A stretch of DNA of 64,000 nt. Origin: Streptomyces sp. TBY4. Lineage in GTDB: Bacteria; Actinomycetota; Actinomycetes; Streptomycetales; Streptomycetaceae. The position numbers and the translations under genes are program-made. This document shows, piece by piece, positions 14,618 through 23,224 of this stretch. Each line of letters opens with the position of its first letter. Positions within the stretch are counted from its first letter, which is position 1. Location: positions 124,001 to 188,000 of the forward strand of contig NZ_JANAVF010000008.1 in the NCBI RefSeq assembly GCF_024213195.1, read 5' to 3'. The notes under the pieces were generated by a model. That model saw only the letters and a list, made by a program, of their open reading frames with translations. It did not search any database and was not told the DNA's origin.

Positions 14618-16948
14618 ATGGGCACCGGCGAGATGGGCACCGGCGCGATGAGCACCGGCCGGGAGAGCACCGCCCGGGAGCGCGCCGCCCTGCGGGTCGC
14701 CGTGGTCGGCGGGGGTCCGGGCGGGCTGTACGCCGCCGCGCTGCTGGCCCGGCAGGGGCACGCGGTGGACCTGTGGGAGAAGAACGCCCCCGACGACACC
14801 TTCGGCTTCGGGGTGGTCCTCTCCGACGAGACCCTCGGCGGGATCGAGGCGGCCGACGCCGTGGTCCACGCGGCCCTGAGCGCCGAGTTCGTCCGCTGGG
14901 ACGACATCGACATCGTGCACCGCGGCCAGCCGCTGACCTCCGGGGGACACGGCTTCGCCGCGCTCGGGCGGCGCCGGCTCCTGGAGATCCTGCACGAGCG
15001 CTGCGTCGGCCTCGGGGTCCGGCTGCGCTTCCGCACCCCGGCCCCCGGCCCCGAGGTGCTCGCGGCCTCGTACGACCTGGTCGTCGCGGCCGACGGGGTG
15101 CACAGCCGGATCCGGGAGGCCGCGGCGGAGCACTACGGGCCCACGGTGACCGGCGGCCGGTGCCGCTACATCTGGCTGGCCGCCGACTTCGCCCTCGACG
15201 CCTTCCGCTTCGAGATCGCGGAGACCGAGCACGGCGTGATGCAGCTGCACGCCTACCCGTATGAGGCGGACTCCTCCACCGTGATCGTCGAGATGCGCGA
15301 GGAGGTCTGGCACGCTGCCGGCTTCGACCTCTGCGACGAGGCGGAATCGGCGGCGCGCTGCGCGAAGATCTTCGGCGAGGCGCTGCGGGGACGGCCGCTG
15401 CGCGGCAACGGCTCCGCCTGGACGCGGTTCCGTACGGTGGTCAACGCGCGCTGGTCGCACGGCAACACGGTGCTGATCGGCGACGCCGCGCACACCGCGC
15501 ACTTCTCGATCGGCTCCGGCACCAAACTGGCGGTGGAGGACGCGCTCGCGCTGGCGCGGGCGGTGGAGGCGGAAGCGGACGTCCCGGCCGCCCTGGAGGC
15601 CTACGAGGCCGCCCGGCGGCCGGCCGTGGCCTCCACGCAGCGGGCGGCGGCCGCCAGCATGCGGTGGTTCGAGGAACTCGCGGGGTACGTCGATCAGCCC
15701 GCCCGGCAGTTCGCCTTCAACCTCCTCACCCGCAGCCTGCGGGTCACCCACGGCAACCTGGCGCTGCGCGATCCGCGCTTCACCCGGGCGGTGGAGCGCG
15801 ACTTCGGCTGCCCGGAGGAGCAGGGGGAGCAGGGAACCCCGCCGATGTTCACGCCGTTCACCCTGCGGGGACTGACCCTGCGCAACCGGGTCGTGGTGTC
15901 CCCGATGGACATGTACTCGGCTTCGGCGAACGGCGGTGACGGGGTACCGGGCGACTTCCACCTGGTGCACCTCGGCGCGCGGGCGCTGGGCGGGGCCGCC
16001 CTGGTGATGACCGAGATGGTCTGCGTCAGCGCCGAGGGCCGGATCACCCCCGGCTGCACGGGCCTCTACACCGCGGAACAGGCGGCCGCCTGGGCGCGGA
16101 TCGCCGACTTCGTGCACACCTCGGCGCCCGGCACCGCGCTGGGCGTCCAGCTCGGCCACTCGGGCCGCAAGGGCTCGACCCGGGTGATGTGGGAGGGCAT
16201 GGACGACCCGCTCCCCGAGGGGAACTGGCCGCTGACGGCCGCCTCCGCGCTGCCCTACCGCCCCGGGGTCTCGGCCGTGCCCCGGGCCATGGACGCCGCC
16301 GACCTCGCCGCCGTCCGCTCCGACTTCGCGGCCGCCGCCGTGCGGGCCGCGCACAGCGGCTTCGACCTGCTGGAACTGCACTGCGCGCACGGCTACCTGC
16401 TCTCCGGCTTCCTCTCCCCGCTGACCAACCACCGCACCGACGCCTACGGCGGCCCGCTGGAGAACCGGCTCCGCTTCCCGCTGGAGGTCTTCGACGAGGT
16501 CCGCGCCGTCTGGCCCGCGGACCGGCCGATGACGGTCCGCCTCTCGGCCACCGACTGGGCGCCCGGCGGCACCTCGCCGGAGGAGGCGGTGGCCATCGCC
16601 CGGGCCTTCGCGGCCCACGGCGCCGACGCCATCGACGTCTCGACGGGCCAGGTGGTCGCGGAAGAGGCCCCCGAGTACGGGCGCGCGTACCAGACCCCGT
16701 ACGCGGACCGGATCCGCAATGCCCTGGGCGTCCCGGTGATCGCGGTCGGGGCGATCTCCTCCTGGGACGACGTCAACTCCCTGCTGCTGGCGGGCCGGGC
16801 GGACCTCTGCGCACTCGGCCGGCCCCACCTCTACGACCCGCACTGGACCCTGCACGCGGCCGCCGACCAGTCCTACACCGGCCCGGCCGCACCCTGGCCC
16901 GCCCCTTACCGCGCCGGCAGCCGCAAACCGCCGACGGGCCGGGGGTAG
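14618..16948 (+). CDS. Fused FAD hydroxylase/OYE-like reductase (aromatic-CoA)
   Basis: A 776-aa fusion of two flavoproteins, as in 2-aminobenzoyl-CoA monooxygenase/reductase and streptomycete salicylyl-CoA 5-hydroxylases. Residues 25-400 are a PHBH-type FAD monooxygenase with VVGGGPGGLYAAAL and GDAAHTAHFSIGSG. From about 408 an old-yellow-enzyme barrel begins (FTPFTLRGLTLRNRVVVSPM), with HLGARALGGAALV, the HCAHGYLLSGFLSPLTN active-site strand and NRTDAYGG-like NHRTDAYGG. The first half hydroxylates the ring of a CoA-activated substrate; the second reduces the product. The start lies in three tandem 15-nt repeats, each opening with ATG (14618, 14633, 14648). GGGCAGG is best spaced for 14618. 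Confidence 0.88.
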   Translation: MGTGEMGTGAMSTGRESTARERAALRVAVVGGGPGGLYAAALLARQGHAVDLWEKNAPDDTFGFGVVLSDETLGGIEAADAVVHAALSAEFVRWDDIDIVHRGQPLTSGGHGFAALGRRRLLEILHERCVGLGVRLRFRTPAPGPEVLAASYDLVVAADGVHSRIREAAAEHYGPTVTGGRCRYIWLAADFALDAFRFEIAETEHGVMQLHAYPYEADSSTVIVEMREEVWHAAGFDLCDEAESAARCAKIFGEALRGRPLRGNGSAWTRFRTVVNARWSHGNTVLIGDAAHTAHFSIGSGTKLAVEDALALARAVEAEADVPAALEAYEAARRPAVASTQRAAAASMRWFEELAGYVDQPARQFAFNLLTRSLRVTHGNLALRDPRFTRAVERDFGCPEEQGEQGTPPMFTPFTLRGLTLRNRVVVSPMDMYSASANGGDGVPGDFHLVHLGARALGGAALVMTEMVCVSAEGRITPGCTGLYTAEQAAAWARIADFVHTSAPGTALGVQLGHSGRKGSTRVMWEGMDDPLPEGNWPLTAASALPYRPGVSAVPRAMDAADLAAVRSDFAAAAVRAAHSGFDLLELHCAHGYLLSGFLSPLTNHRTDAYGGPLENRLRFPLEVFDEVRAVWPADRPMTVRLSATDWAPGGTSPEEAVAIARAFAAHGADAIDVSTGQVVAEEAPEYGRAYQTPYADRIRNALGVPVIAVGAISSWDDVNSLLLAGRADLCALGRPHLYDPHWTLHAAADQSYTGPAAPWPAPYRAGSRKPPTGRG

Positions 16949-16955
16949 CCCCCGC

Positions 16956-17399
16956 CTACCGGTGCGGCCGCAGGGCCAGGCACTCGTGGCAGTGGCAGGG
17001 CTCCGGATGCGGCCAGTCGGGCCAGGCGCCGGAGCGGAGCTCCCAGGCGTAGCGCTCCAGGAGCACCGCGATGTCCTGGGCGTACTCCTCATCCAAGTAG
17101 CCCATTTCGAACCGCAGGAGGACGGGAGAGCGCACGAGTACGGGGCGGAAGGTGTGCAGGTGCCGGGTGGACACGTAGGACTGCCGGTACCCGCGACCGT
17201 GTCGCGGCCGCCCGACGACCTCGCAGTCCCGGAGGCCGCCCCGCGTGGTGCCGACGTACACCTTGGAGCCGCCCTTGAACATCTTCGTGCCCGGACGCTG
17301 CCCCTGCCCGCCCTCGCCGTAGCGGCGCCACAGGACCACGTTCGCGGCGATCATCCAGAAGGGCTCGACGGGTTCCCCGTCGTCCGCGGAGGTGCTCAC
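16956..17399 (-). CDS. Hypothetical protein with C-terminal Cys/His cluster
   Basis: A 147-aa basic protein with WMIAANVVLWRRYGEGG near the start and CHCHECLALRPHR at the end, a dense Cys/His cluster that could bind metal. No known domain recognised. Its ATG overlaps the stop of the GNAT gene (ATGA), so both are translated from one mRNA. It converges on the hydroxylase gene with only 7 nt between stops. Confidence 0.65.
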   Translation of the reverse strand: MSTSADDGEPVEPFWMIAANVVLWRRYGEGGQGQRPGTKMFKGGSKVYVGTTRGGLRDCEVVGRPRHGRGYRQSYVSTRHLHTFRPVLVRSPVLLRFEMGYLDEEYAQDIAVLLERYAWELRSGAWPDWPHPEPCHCHECLALRPHR

Positions 17400-18235
17400 G
17401 TCAGTGCCACCTCGACCCGGTCCTCGACCGGGGTGTAGCCCAGGCGCTGGTAGACGCCGTTGCTGGTGGGGTTCGCGAGGTCCGTGAAGAGCAGCACCTC
17501 CGAGGCCCCGGCGGCGTGCGCCGCCTCGGTGGCGGCGTGGGTGACCCCGGCGGCGTACCCGCGGCCGCGCAGCTCCGGCGGGGTGTACACCGGGCCGATC
17601 CGGGTCACCGCGTCGATCGGGCGGAAGAACCCGGCCAGCGAGACCGGCACCCCGGCGTCCTCCCAGAGCAGCATGCCGCCGTACGAGAGCCGGTCGAGCA
17701 GGGCCGCCTCGGAGGCGGCTCCGCTCTCACCGGACTCCTGCTTGAAGGCGGTCACCCACTCCAGGAGCAGGGGGAGGTCGGCCGGGGTGGCGGGCCGGGC
17801 CCGCCCGGCCGGGGCGGGATGCGGAGCGATGAGCCCGGCGAGCCGGTAGAGGCGGTTCTCCTCCACGACCTCGGTGGGCCTTCCCCAGGCGGCAGCGAGC
17901 TCCCGTGCGTCCTCGCGGCGGGCGTTGAGCGCGTCGACCCCGGAGAGCTGCGGCTCGGATCCGAGCGCGGCCCCCAGCTCCCGGACCGCCTGCGCGGGCA
18001 GCGCGCCGATCAGCAGCGGGTGTGGCGGGCACTGGACCACGGCGCCCGCGACCAGCCCGTCGGCCCCGGTCCACGTGCCGAAGAAGGGCGGCTCGGACCC
18101 GAAGGCGTCCGGGCCCTGCCGCTCCAGCGCGTCGATGACCGTGACCAGCTGGGTGTTGGGCACGGGCTGCGCCGCCACGGCGGGACGCACGGCGGCCAGC
18201 CAGGCCGCCAGATCAGGGGTGAAGGTCCACGTCAT
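17396..18235 (-). CDS. GNAT family N-acetyltransferase
   Basis: A 279-aa protein whose C-terminal half is a GNAT fold: the acetyl-CoA pyrophosphate loop PELRGRGYAAGVTHA, followed by LLFTDLANPTSNGVYQRLGYTPVED. The N-terminal 110 residues are the extra domain common in large streptomycete GNATs of unknown acceptor. It is coupled by overlap to the downstream small gene. The substrate cannot be inferred, and its place between aromatic-catabolic genes may be accidental. Confidence 0.88.
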   Translation of the reverse strand: MTWTFTPDLAAWLAAVRPAVAAQPVPNTQLVTVIDALERQGPDAFGSEPPFFGTWTGADGLVAGAVVQCPPHPLLIGALPAQAVRELGAALGSEPQLSGVDALNARREDARELAAAWGRPTEVVEENRLYRLAGLIAPHPAPAGRARPATPADLPLLLEWVTAFKQESGESGAASEAALLDRLSYGGMLLWEDAGVPVSLAGFFRPIDAVTRIGPVYTPPELRGRGYAAGVTHAATEAAHAAGASEVLLFTDLANPTSNGVYQRLGYTPVEDRVEVALT

Positions 18236-18328
18236 GGCACATGATCGCCCCGGGTCCGGCGAGCGGTACAGCCTTTTTCCCGCCCGGGCGCGCTTCCCCG
18301 CCCCGCCGCGCCCCGCCGCCCGCGAGGG

Positions 18329-19138
18329 TTACGGCTCCACGAAGCCCGCTCCCAGGTCCCGGAGCCGCTCGTGCAGCTCCGCGAAGACCGCCGCCGAGCG
18401 GTCGCCCGGCCAGTCCGCCGGGAGCAGCTCGCGCGGCAGGCCCGGGTCCGCGTACGGGAGGCGGCGCCAGGTGTCCAGGGCGAGGAGGTAGCCGCGGTAG
18501 GCGGCTTCCGGGGCGGGGTCGGCCGTGCCCGCCCGCAGGGCGCGCAGGGCGGGCTCGTGGAGGTCGAGGAACTCCTCGTGCTGCTTGGCCAGCGCGGCCA
18601 GGTCCCACCAGCGGGCCACCGACTCCGCGGTCGGGGCGAAGCCCAGGTGGGCGCCGCGGAAGAGCTCCACGTACGCCGTCAGGTGCAGCCGCTCCAGGGT
18701 GTGCCGGGTCTCCCCGTCCAGGTGGGCCGGGGCGATCCACACGCCCGGCGCCACCGCGCCGAAGCCCAGCCCGGCGAGCCGGGAGCGCAGCAGGTGCCGC
18801 TGCGCCCGCTCCTGCTCCGGGACGGAGAAGACGGCGAGCAGCCACTCCTGGGACTCCGCCGGGCGGATGGTCCCGTAGATCCGCCGGTCGCCGTCCTCCA
18901 GGAGCCGGCGCGCCTCCGCGGAGAGCTCGTACCCCGCCGCGCGGTCCCCGGTCCGCGCGGGCAGCAGGAAGCCGCGCCGCTTCAGCCGGGACACCGAGGA
19001 GCGGACGGACGGAGCGTCCACGCCGGCCGCGCCCAGCAGGCGGACCAGCGCGGACACCGGGACCGGGCCCGGGAAGGCCCGCCCGTAGGCGCCGTAGAAG
19101 GTGACGATCAGGGATCGCGGGGTGTGCTGCTCGACCAC
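18329..19138 (-). CDS. PaaX family transcriptional regulator
   Basis: A 269-aa GntR-like winged-helix repressor of the PaaX family, which senses aryl-CoA thioesters (phenylacetyl-CoA in E. coli). The N-terminal wHTH (PVPVSALVRLLGAAGVDAPS then SSVSRLKRRGFL) is followed by the PaaX effector domain with SQEWLLAVFSVPE and the family-typical FLDLHEP region. It sits 4 nt downstream of the aryl-CoA ligase gene in the same direction, so it probably controls the aromatic-CoA block with the ligase product as effector. Regulation inferred. Confidence 0.9.
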   Translation of the reverse strand: MVEQHTPRSLIVTFYGAYGRAFPGPVPVSALVRLLGAAGVDAPSVRSSVSRLKRRGFLLPARTGDRAAGYELSAEARRLLEDGDRRIYGTIRPAESQEWLLAVFSVPEQERAQRHLLRSRLAGLGFGAVAPGVWIAPAHLDGETRHTLERLHLTAYVELFRGAHLGFAPTAESVARWWDLAALAKQHEEFLDLHEPALRALRAGTADPAPEAAYRGYLLALDTWRRLPYADPGLPRELLPADWPGDRSAAVFAELHERLRDLGAGFVEP

Positions 19139-19142
19139 GGCT

Positions 19143-20780
19143 TCACTCTAGATCCTCTCCTTGACCGCGCAGCCGGAAGCGTTGGAGCTTCCCCGTCGCC
19201 GTGCGGGGCAGGGCGGGCAGGAAGACGAAGCTGCGCGGGCACTTGTGCGGGGCGAGCTCGGTCCGCATGAAGGTGCGCAGGGCGTCCTCGGTGAGGACCG
19301 CGCCCTCCCGGGGGACCGCGTAGGCGACCACGATCTGCCCGCGCCGTTCGTCCGGGCGGCCGACCACGGCCGCCTCCAGCACGTCGGGATGGCGCAGCAG
19401 GGCCTCCTCGACCTCCGGGCCGGCGATGTTGTACCCCGCGGAGATGATCATGTCGTCGGCCCGGGCCACGTAGCGGAAGTAGCCCTGCGCGTCCCGGACG
19501 TAGGTGTCGCCCGTGAGGTTCCAGCCGTCCCGTACGTACTCGCCCTGCCGCGGGTCCGCCAGGTAGCGGCAGCCCACCGGCCCCCGTACGGCCAGCAGCC
19601 CCGGCACCTCGTCCGCGACCGGCAGCCCCGCCCCGTCCACCACCCGGGCCTCCCAGCCCGGCACCACGCGGCCCGTCGTACCGGGCCGGATGTCCTCGTC
19701 GGCCGCCGAGATGAAGATGTGCAGCAGCTCGGTGGCGCCGATCCCGTTGATGATCCGCAGGCCCGTGCGCTCGTACCAGGCCTGCCAGGTGGCGGCCGGC
19801 AGGTTCTCGCCCGCCGAGACGCAGCGGCGCAGCGCGGAGAGGTCGTAGGCGCCCGTGTCGTACGGGCCCAGGGTGTCCAGCATCGACCGGTACGCGGTGG
19901 GCGCGGTGAACAGCACCGACACCCGGTGCTCGGCCAGCGCGGGCAGCAGCCGGCGCGGGGAGCCGTCCGCCAGCAGCAGCGCCGAGGCGCCGGCCCGCAG
20001 CGGGAAGACCACCAGACCGCCGAGGCCGAAGGTGAAGCCGAGCGGCGGACTGCCCGCGAACACGTCCTCGGGGCGGGGGCGCAGCACCTCCTGAGAGAAG
20101 GTGTCGGCCACCGCGAGCAGATCGCGGTGGAAGTGCATGCAGCCCTTGGGGCGCCCGGTGGTGCCCGAGGTGAAGGCGATCAGCGCCACGTCGTCGGCCG
20201 AGGTCTCCACCGCCGCGAAGGGCTCCGCGTGGCGCTCGGCTCCGGCCAGCCGCAGCAGGTCGTCCGGGGCCCCGCCGCCGTACGTGGTGATGCGCAGGCC
20301 CGGCACCGCCGCCTTCACCAGGTCGTCCACCACCTCCGCCGCGCACAGGGCGTGGCTGACCCGGGCCATCGAGCACACCGTGGCCAGCTCCTGCGCCCGC
20401 TGCTGGGGCAGGACGGTGACGGCCACCGCGCCCGCCTTCATCACCGCCAGCCAGCACGCGGCGAGCCACGGGCCCGTCGGGCCGCGCAGCAGCACCCGGT
20501 TGCCGGGCACCACGCCGAGATCGGTGGTGAGCACGTGCGCGAGCCGGTCCACGCGGGCGTGCAGCTCCCCGTACGTCCACACCGTGCCGTCCGCGCCGCG
20601 GAAGGCGGGCCGGTCGGGGCCCAGCCGGGCGATGGTGGCGTCGAGCAGCTCCACACCGCAGTTGAGGCGGTCGGGGTAGGCCAGCCCGGGGAGTTCGAAG
20701 AGGAGCCGCGGCCAGGCGTGCGCGGGCGGCAGGTGGTCGCGCGCGAAGGTGTCCCGGTGAGCTGAAGGCTTGAGATCCAA
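19143..20780 (-). CDS. Aryl-CoA ligase (2-aminobenzoate/benzoate-CoA ligase type)
   Basis: A 545-aa ANL-superfamily acid-CoA ligase that activates an aromatic acid with ATP and CoA. Motifs: A3 FTSGTTGRPKGCMH, A5 NGIGATELLHIF, A7/A8 TGDTYVRDAQGYFRYVARADD and the A10 Lys in PRTATGKLQR. GATELLHIFISA with the adjacent SGTTG region recalls benzoate- and 2-aminobenzoate-CoA ligases. Next to the fused hydroxylase, anthranilate or salicylate is the likely substrate. Its upstream 162-nt gap is shared with the divergent acyl-CoA dehydrogenase. Confidence 0.88.
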   Translation of the reverse strand: MDLKPSAHRDTFARDHLPPAHAWPRLLFELPGLAYPDRLNCGVELLDATIARLGPDRPAFRGADGTVWTYGELHARVDRLAHVLTTDLGVVPGNRVLLRGPTGPWLAACWLAVMKAGAVAVTVLPQQRAQELATVCSMARVSHALCAAEVVDDLVKAAVPGLRITTYGGGAPDDLLRLAGAERHAEPFAAVETSADDVALIAFTSGTTGRPKGCMHFHRDLLAVADTFSQEVLRPRPEDVFAGSPPLGFTFGLGGLVVFPLRAGASALLLADGSPRRLLPALAEHRVSVLFTAPTAYRSMLDTLGPYDTGAYDLSALRRCVSAGENLPAATWQAWYERTGLRIINGIGATELLHIFISAADEDIRPGTTGRVVPGWEARVVDGAGLPVADEVPGLLAVRGPVGCRYLADPRQGEYVRDGWNLTGDTYVRDAQGYFRYVARADDMIISAGYNIAGPEVEEALLRHPDVLEAAVVGRPDERRGQIVVAYAVPREGAVLTEDALRTFMRTELAPHKCPRSFVFLPALPRTATGKLQRFRLRGQGEDLE

Positions 20781-20893
20781 GGCGGGTTCGCCCCCTTGCG
20801 ACGGCCCGCGCCCCGGGTGGGGGCCGGACCCTGCGTATGGACTGTGGACCGAAGTGGCGGAGCCGGGCCGTGCGAACGCAGCACGAGCGTATC

Positions 20894-20904
20894 GTCATGG
20901 TGAC
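20894..20904. promoter_or_regulatory. Candidate operator in divergent ligase/dehydrogenase promoter
   Basis: GTCATGGTGAC is a short inverted repeat (GTCA-N3-TGAC) in the 162-nt gap between the ligase and the acyl-CoA dehydrogenase. It is a possible PaaX-family site by location only. Confidence 0.25.
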
Positions 20905-20942
20905 GGGAGTCAACAGGACGCGATAGAGGCTGGGGCATACGG

Positions 20943-22175
20943 ATGACCCGATTCACGGGATTCGCGCTCGGGGCGGACCAGGAGGAGTGGTGCGCGCGGC
21001 TGCGCGCACTGGCGGCGGAGCGGCTGCGGCCGCTCGCGGAGAAGGGGGAGCCGGGCCGGGTCAACCGGCCGCTGCTGGCCGCACTGGGCGAAGAGGGGCT
21101 GCTGGACCGGGTGTTCACCTCGGGCGCGCTGGAGCTGTGCCTGCTGCGCGAATCCCTCGCCTACGGCTGCACCGAGGCGGAGACGGCCCTCGCCCTCCAG
21201 GGGCTGGGCGCCTACCCGGTGCTGCGCTCGGGCAGCGAAGCCCAGCGCGAGCGCTGGCTGCCCGGGGTGCGGGCCGGGCGCACGGTGGCGGCCTTCGCGC
21301 TGAGCGAGCCGGGGGCCGGATCGGACGCGGCGGCGCTGGCCCTCGAAGCGGTGCCGGAGGGCGGGAGCGGGGGCAGCAGCCGGGGCGGCGCCCGCGGCTG
21401 GCGGCTCAGCGGGGAGAAGTGCTGGATCTCCAACGCCCCCGAGGCCGATTTCTACACCGTCTTCGCCCGCACCGGCGAGGGCCCGGGCGCCAGGGGGGTC
21501 AGCGCCTTCCTGGTCCCCGCCGACCGGCCGGGGCTCTCCGGGGAGCCCCTCGACATGCTCTCCCCGCACCCGATCGGCGCGCTCGCCTTCGACGGGGTCC
21601 CGGTGGGCCCCGCCGACCTGCTGGGGGAGCCGGGCCGGGGCTTCAGGGTGGCCATGGACACCCTGAACCTCTTCCGGCCCAGCGTCGGCGCCTTCGCGGT
21701 CGGGATGGCCCGGGCCGCCCTGGACCTCACGGTGGCGCACACGGCGGCCCGTACCGCCTTCGGCGGGGTGCTGGGCGACCTCCAGGCCGTGGCGCACCGG
21801 GTCGCCGAGATGGCCACCCGGACCGAGGCGGCCCGGCTCCTCGTGTACGCGGCGGCGGAGGCCTACGACGCGGACGCGGGCTCCCCGCAGGTGCCGCGGC
21901 GGGCGGCCATGGCGAAGCTGCTGGCCACCGAGACGGCCCAGTACGTCGTCGACCACGCGGTGCAGCTGCACGGGGCGGCCGCCCTGCGCCGGGGCCACCT
22001 GCTGGAACACCTGTACCGGGAGGTGCGGGCGCCGAGGATCTACGAGGGGGCGAGCGAGGTGCAGCGCACGATCATCGCCAAGGAGCTCTACCGGGAGGCG
22101 CGAGTGGCGCGGGAGGCGCAGGAGGCACCGGAGATGCAGGAGGCGCGGGAGATGCAGGAGGTGGCGGAGGCGTGA
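20943..22175 (+). CDS. Acyl-CoA dehydrogenase
   Basis: A 410-aa FAD acyl-CoA dehydrogenase. FALSEPGAGSDAAAL is the flavin-binding signature, KCWISNAPEADFY the central strand, and IYEGASEVQRTIIAKEL the C-terminal signature where the catalytic Glu is found in many members. After the domain an unusual Glu/Ala/Met-rich tail with imperfect repeats (REAQEAPEMQEAREMQEVAEA in part) extends about 20 residues. It overlaps the RidA-like gene by 4 nt. It probably oxidises a CoA ester formed after ring reduction. Confidence 0.9.
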   Translation: MTRFTGFALGADQEEWCARLRALAAERLRPLAEKGEPGRVNRPLLAALGEEGLLDRVFTSGALELCLLRESLAYGCTEAETALALQGLGAYPVLRSGSEAQRERWLPGVRAGRTVAAFALSEPGAGSDAAALALEAVPEGGSGGSSRGGARGWRLSGEKCWISNAPEADFYTVFARTGEGPGARGVSAFLVPADRPGLSGEPLDMLSPHPIGALAFDGVPVGPADLLGEPGRGFRVAMDTLNLFRPSVGAFAVGMARAALDLTVAHTAARTAFGGVLGDLQAVAHRVAEMATRTEAARLLVYAAAEAYDADAGSPQVPRRAAMAKLLATETAQYVVDHAVQLHGAAALRRGHLLEHLYREVRAPRIYEGASEVQRTIIAKELYREARVAREAQEAPEMQEAREMQEVAEA

Positions 22176-22573
22176 GCGGCCTGGAGCGGATCAACCCGGA
22201 GGAGCTGTCCCCGGCGACGGGCTTCTCGCACGCCGTCGTCGCGAGCGGGGGCCGGCTGGTGTTCCTGGCCGGGCAGACGGCGCTGGACGGCGCGGGCAAG
22301 GTGGTCGGAACGACGCTGCCGCAGCAGTTCGAGCGGGCGCTGGCCAATCTGCTGGCCGCGCTGGCGGGAGCGGGCGGCTCGCCGGCCGACCTGGCGCGGG
22401 TCACCGTCTACGCCGTGGACGTGCCGGGCTACCGGGACTGCGCCCCCGAACTGGGCCGGATCTGGCGGAGGTTGGCGGGTCGCGAGTATCCGGCGATGGC
22501 GGTCGTGGGCGTGGTCCGGCTGTGGGACGAGGAGGCGCTCGTCGAGCTGGACGGGCTGGCGGTGCTCCCGTAG
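22172..22573 (+). CDS. RidA/YjgF-YER057c family protein
   Basis: A 133-aa Rid-fold protein (FSHAVVASGGRLVFLAGQTALDG at the start). Canonical RidA uses an Arg in PARS-x-V to hydrolyse enamines/imines; here the aligned segment is YPAMAVVGV, so that Arg is missing and classical 2-iminoacid deaminase activity is unlikely. GTG 22172 overlaps the stop of the dehydrogenase gene, tying it to aromatic-CoA degradation. A homologue in an aminobenzoyl-CoA pathway could handle an amino-enone intermediate, but that is inference. Confidence 0.85.
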   Translation: MSGLERINPEELSPATGFSHAVVASGGRLVFLAGQTALDGAGKVVGTTLPQQFERALANLLAALAGAGGSPADLARVTVYAVDVPGYRDCAPELGRIWRRLAGREYPAMAVVGVVRLWDEEALVELDGLAVLP

Positions 22574-22704
22574 GAGCAGCCTCCCGCAGGCCTTTCCGCT
22601 GGTGAGCGCGGGTGCTTTTGACAGTGGGCAGGGGAGGGGGGAGGGTTGAAATGCCTCATGGACGGAGTTATCCGGAGTAATCCCCTCTTCATTCTCGGAG
22701 GTGC

Positions 22705-23172
22705 ATGACTATGCGCCGTGGGTTCATTGCGGCAGCCGTGGCAGGGGCCGCCGGGATCACGCTCGGCCTGATGCCGGTCGGCAGTGCCTTCGCCTCGGGC
22801 CTTCCGCAGACGTACCGGTGTTCCGACTGGCGCGGCAGCGACTGGCGCGGGGACGACTGGTGGCGCTACTGCTGCGACACCTCGCGGGCAGACCGCCCCA
22901 GTTGGTGCTGGGACAACAACAACTGGGACAACAACAGTTGGAACAGCAACTGGAACAACGACAACTGGAACCACGACAGTTGGAACGACAACGACAGCTG
23001 GAACCGGGACCACTGGAACCACGACAACGGGAACTGGAACGACAACGGCAACTGGAACCGCGACAACGGGAACTGGAACGACAACGGCAACTGGAACCGC
23101 GACAACGGCAACTGGAACGACGGCGGCCGGAACGACGGCGGCTACCGGGGCGGGAACAACTGGAACGACTGA
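22705..23172 (+). CDS. Secreted Asn/Trp/Asp-rich repeat protein
   Basis: A 155-aa exported protein: signal peptide MTMRRGFIAAAVAGAAGITLGLMPVGSAFA cut near residue 30, then a Cys- and Trp-containing segment (four Cys in YRC...WWRYCC...SWCW), then about 85 residues of NWN/DNW repeats. Two exact 39-nt direct repeats encode the 13-residue unit DNGNWNDNGNWNR. The mature protein is acidic and rich in Trp and Asn, suited to stacking or beta-assembly at the cell surface. GGAGG at 22697-22701 sets ATG 22705. No family recognised. TTGACA at 22618-22623 may be a -35, but no clear -10 follows. Confidence 0.8.
   Translation: MTMRRGFIAAAVAGAAGITLGLMPVGSAFASGLPQTYRCSDWRGSDWRGDDWWRYCCDTSRADRPSWCWDNNNWDNNSWNSNWNNDNWNHDSWNDNDSWNRDHWNHDNGNWNDNGNWNRDNGNWNDNGNWNRDNGNWNDGGRNDGGYRGGNNWND
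23023..23100 (+). repeat. Two exact tandem 39-nt repeats
   Basis: 23023-23061 and 23062-23100 are identical and code for DNGNWNDNGNWNR twice. A third partial copy follows. Perfect identity at third positions indicates recent duplication within the Asn/Trp-rich gene. Confidence 0.9.
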
Positions 23173-23177
23173 CTGAC

Positions 23178-23213
23178 CGCCCGGGTCCCGCCGGCAATGC
23201 CGGGACCCGGGCG
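23178..23213. terminator. Strong bidirectional hairpin terminator
   Basis: CGCCCGGGTCCC (23178-23189) pairs perfectly with GGGACCCGGGCG (23202-23213), with an inner GGCA/TGCC pairing in the loop. It lies between the convergent repeat-protein and aminopeptidase genes. Confidence 0.8.
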
Positions 23214-23224
23214 CGCGCGGCGAA

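Noticed and set aside
22900..23120. CRISPR-like direct repeats
   Set aside because: Repeats are adjacent coding units without unique spacers.
22784..23176. Thr/Gly-rich and Leu/Ser/Phe-rich repeat ORFs in other frames of the NWN gene
   Set aside because: They come from reading the same 39-nt repeats out of frame or antisense; only the NWN frame has a ribosome-binding site and a signal peptide.
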